From NCBI RefSeq assembly GCF_002289345.1, contig NZ_NSDG01000112.1:26210-62605 (forward strand): a stretch of DNA of 36,396 nt, written 5' to 3'. The translations under genes and the position numbers were made by a program. Origin of the DNA: Pseudoalteromonas sp. HM-SA03. Lineage in GTDB: Bacteria; Pseudomonadota; Gammaproteobacteria; Enterobacterales; Alteromonadaceae. This document shows positions 34,961 through 36,396 of this stretch, piece after piece (within the stretch, counting starts at the first letter, position 1; each line of letters opens with the position of its first letter). The notes under the pieces are model-generated. The model was not told the DNA's origin. It ran no database searches and was given only the letters and a program-made list of their open reading frames with translations.

Positions 34961-36274
34961 ATGCGCTTATCTCCCTTGGCATTAGGTCTCATTGCCACTT
35001 TGTCTTGGCATGCGAATGCCAATTTGAAACAACAAGTTGCAGAGTCTATGCCTGAACTTGAATCTTTGTACCTACATTTACATCAAAACCCTGAACTCTC
35101 TTATAAAGAAGAAAAAACAGCAGGGCGTTTGGCGGATGAAATGCGCAGACTTGGTTATGATGTGACTGAAAATGTGGGTGGTTTTGGTGTTGTCGGCATG
35201 CTGAAAAATGGTGATGGTCCAACGGTGATGATCCGAGCCGATATCGATGGTTTGCCAATTATTGAAGAAACTGGAAAGTCGTACGCGTCAAAAGTCAAAG
35301 TGAAAGATGATGCGGGGAATTTGGTTGGTGTGATGCACGGTTGTGGTCACGACATCCATATGACCAGTTTAATCGGCACGGCAAAACAGCTAATGGCTAA
35401 CAAGGAAAAGTGGCAAGGTACATTGATGTTAGTTGCTCAACCCGCTGAAGAAGTGGGGGGCGGCGCAAAAGCGATGTTAAAGGAAGGGTTGTATACTCAG
35501 TTTGCTAAACCCGATCATGTGCTTGGTTTGCATGTAAGTGCTGCGGTTCCTGCCGGCAAAGTGGCGATTGCACCAGGTTATGCATTGGCTAACGTTGACT
35601 CAGTTGACATTATCGTTAAGGGTAAAGGAGGGCATGGAGCCTATCCACACACTACCATCGACCCTGTGGTATTGGCATCGCGGATTGTTTTGGGGCTGCA
35701 GACCATTACATCGCGAGAGATCTCTCCGTTAGAACCGTCGGTGATCACGGTAGGCTCTATTCACGGTGGTTCTAAGCACAACATTATTTCAAACGAAGTT
35801 AAGCTACAATTGACGCTACGCTCTTATAATCCGGATGTGCGTGAGCAACAAATTGCGGCGATCAAACGCCTGACTGCAGGCATAGCACAAAGTGCAGGAT
35901 TGGAAGACAGTCTTGTGCCTGAGGTTATCGTTCATGAAAGCGAAAGCATTCCATCTACGTATAATAATCCGGAGTTGGCTAAGTTTGTAACTAGCGCTAT
36001 TAAGCAGGAAATTGGTACAGAAAATGTTGAACAATCTCAGCCGGTGATGGCTGGTGAAGATTTCGGCTTATATGGCCGTACTGATGATAATGTACCAATT
36101 ACAATTTTTTGGCTAGGTGGTGTTAATCAAGCGGTATTCGATGCAGCACAAAAAAGCGGAGAGCCTTTACCTTCATTGCATTCTAGTAAATTTGCGCCAG
36201 ATTATCCTATTGCCATCGCGACCGGAGTAAGAGCAATGAGCAATAGTGCACTTGCTTTGTTTAATCAAAAATAA
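34961..36274 (+). CDS. Exported M20-family amidohydrolase (aminoacylase/hippurate hydrolase type)
   Basis: The 437-residue enzyme starts at ATG 34961 with GGAG 8 nt upstream. A signal peptide precedes cleavage near Ala20, so it acts in the periplasm or outside. The M20D pattern is complete: LHQNPELSYKEEKTA, RADIDGLP (Asp94), HGCGHD (Cys128, His130), AEEVGGGAKAML (Glu163/164), LGLHV (His191), KGGHGAYPH and the final GEDFG and LPSLHSSKF. The substrate is likely an N-acyl or N-aryl-acyl amino acid. It is divergent from the HD-GYP gene. Confidence 0.9.
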   Translation: MRLSPLALGLIATLSWHANANLKQQVAESMPELESLYLHLHQNPELSYKEEKTAGRLADEMRRLGYDVTENVGGFGVVGMLKNGDGPTVMIRADIDGLPIIEETGKSYASKVKVKDDAGNLVGVMHGCGHDIHMTSLIGTAKQLMANKEKWQGTLMLVAQPAEEVGGGAKAMLKEGLYTQFAKPDHVLGLHVSAAVPAGKVAIAPGYALANVDSVDIIVKGKGGHGAYPHTTIDPVVLASRIVLGLQTITSREISPLEPSVITVGSIHGGSKHNIISNEVKLQLTLRSYNPDVREQQIAAIKRLTAGIAQSAGLEDSLVPEVIVHESESIPSTYNNPELAKFVTSAIKQEIGTENVEQSQPVMAGEDFGLYGRTDDNVPITIFWLGGVNQAVFDAAQKSGEPLPSLHSSKFAPDYPIAIATGVRAMSNSALALFNQK

Positions 36275-36337
36275 GCTTTATCTAGCATTTTTATCTTGCA
36301 TAGTAAAAAGGTAGCCTTGGCTACCTTCAGATTGATG

Positions 36338-36372
36338 ATAAACCCCGCTTTTTTAAGCGGGGTTTATTTTTC
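36338..36372 (+). terminator. Terminator after the M20 amidohydrolase
   Basis: A 13 bp stem (36338-36350 with 36355-36367) with a TTTT loop is followed by TTTTT. A second hairpin without a T-tract, AAGGTAGCC/GGCTACCTT at about 36308-36327, precedes it. Confidence 0.88.
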
Positions 36373-36396
36373 CCAGTTGTTGGAGCAGTTTTCTCT

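Overview
This is a contiguous stretch of core chromosome from a marine gammaproteobacterium of the order Alteromonadales, most probably Pseudoalteromonas. That placement is inferred from AT-rich gammaproteobacterial codon use, the ubiCA, folB-folK-uppP, guaBA and holD-rimI orders, a large TonB-dependent receptor, several HD-GYP proteins and a gspAB-type pair. No phage, CRISPR array, plasmid origin or intact transposase is visible. Nearly all of the sequence is coding.

Layout: (1) 1-3.4 kb: end of kbl, then tdh (threonine to glycine), then glpE-glpG (rhodanese and rhomboid protease), followed by a convergent orphan FliL-like secreted protein. (2) 3.5-5.9 kb: ubiC-ubiA (first two steps of ubiquinone synthesis) facing a LysR regulator. 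(3) 6.0-9.0 kb: a REC/HD-GYP response regulator, a DUF2721 membrane protein, a DUF2007/zinc-ribbon protein and a DUF416 (YjaG) protein. (4) 9.1-13.8 kb: tsaD, plsY, folB-folK-uppP and a divergent MetF-like protein, with a ~317 bp transposon-like repeat between uppP and the MetF-like gene. (5) 14-17.4 kb: an M16 metalloprotease lipoprotein and dgkA, convergent on a shared terminator. (6) 17.7-23.2 kb: cysE, xseA, guaB, guaA. (7) 23.3-24.2 kb: tRNA-Trp, a HolD-like gene and rimI. (8) 24.2-30.0 kb: an orphan hybrid histidine kinase and a 974-residue TonB-dependent receptor. (9) 30.5-36.4 kb: cca without an HD domain, a gspA/gspB-like pair, a DUF3391/HD-GYP phosphodiesterase and an exported M20 amidohydrolase.

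Most genes are housekeeping and act independently. Linked functions include threonine catabolism (kbl-tdh), ubiquinone (ubiCA), folate (folB, folK), lipid carriers and phospholipid (uppP, plsY, dgkA), guanine nucleotides (guaBA), tRNA maturation (tsaD, cca) and c-di-GMP turnover (two HD-GYP proteins). I see no complete undescribed multi-gene system. The most distinctive items are the MITE-like element that apparently separated a gene from its terminator, a MetF-like protein lacking canonical catalytic residues, a tRNA-Trp with A24 and a G27-A43 mismatch, a GspA without a periplasmic domain, and a His/Asp-rich linker in one HD-GYP protein.
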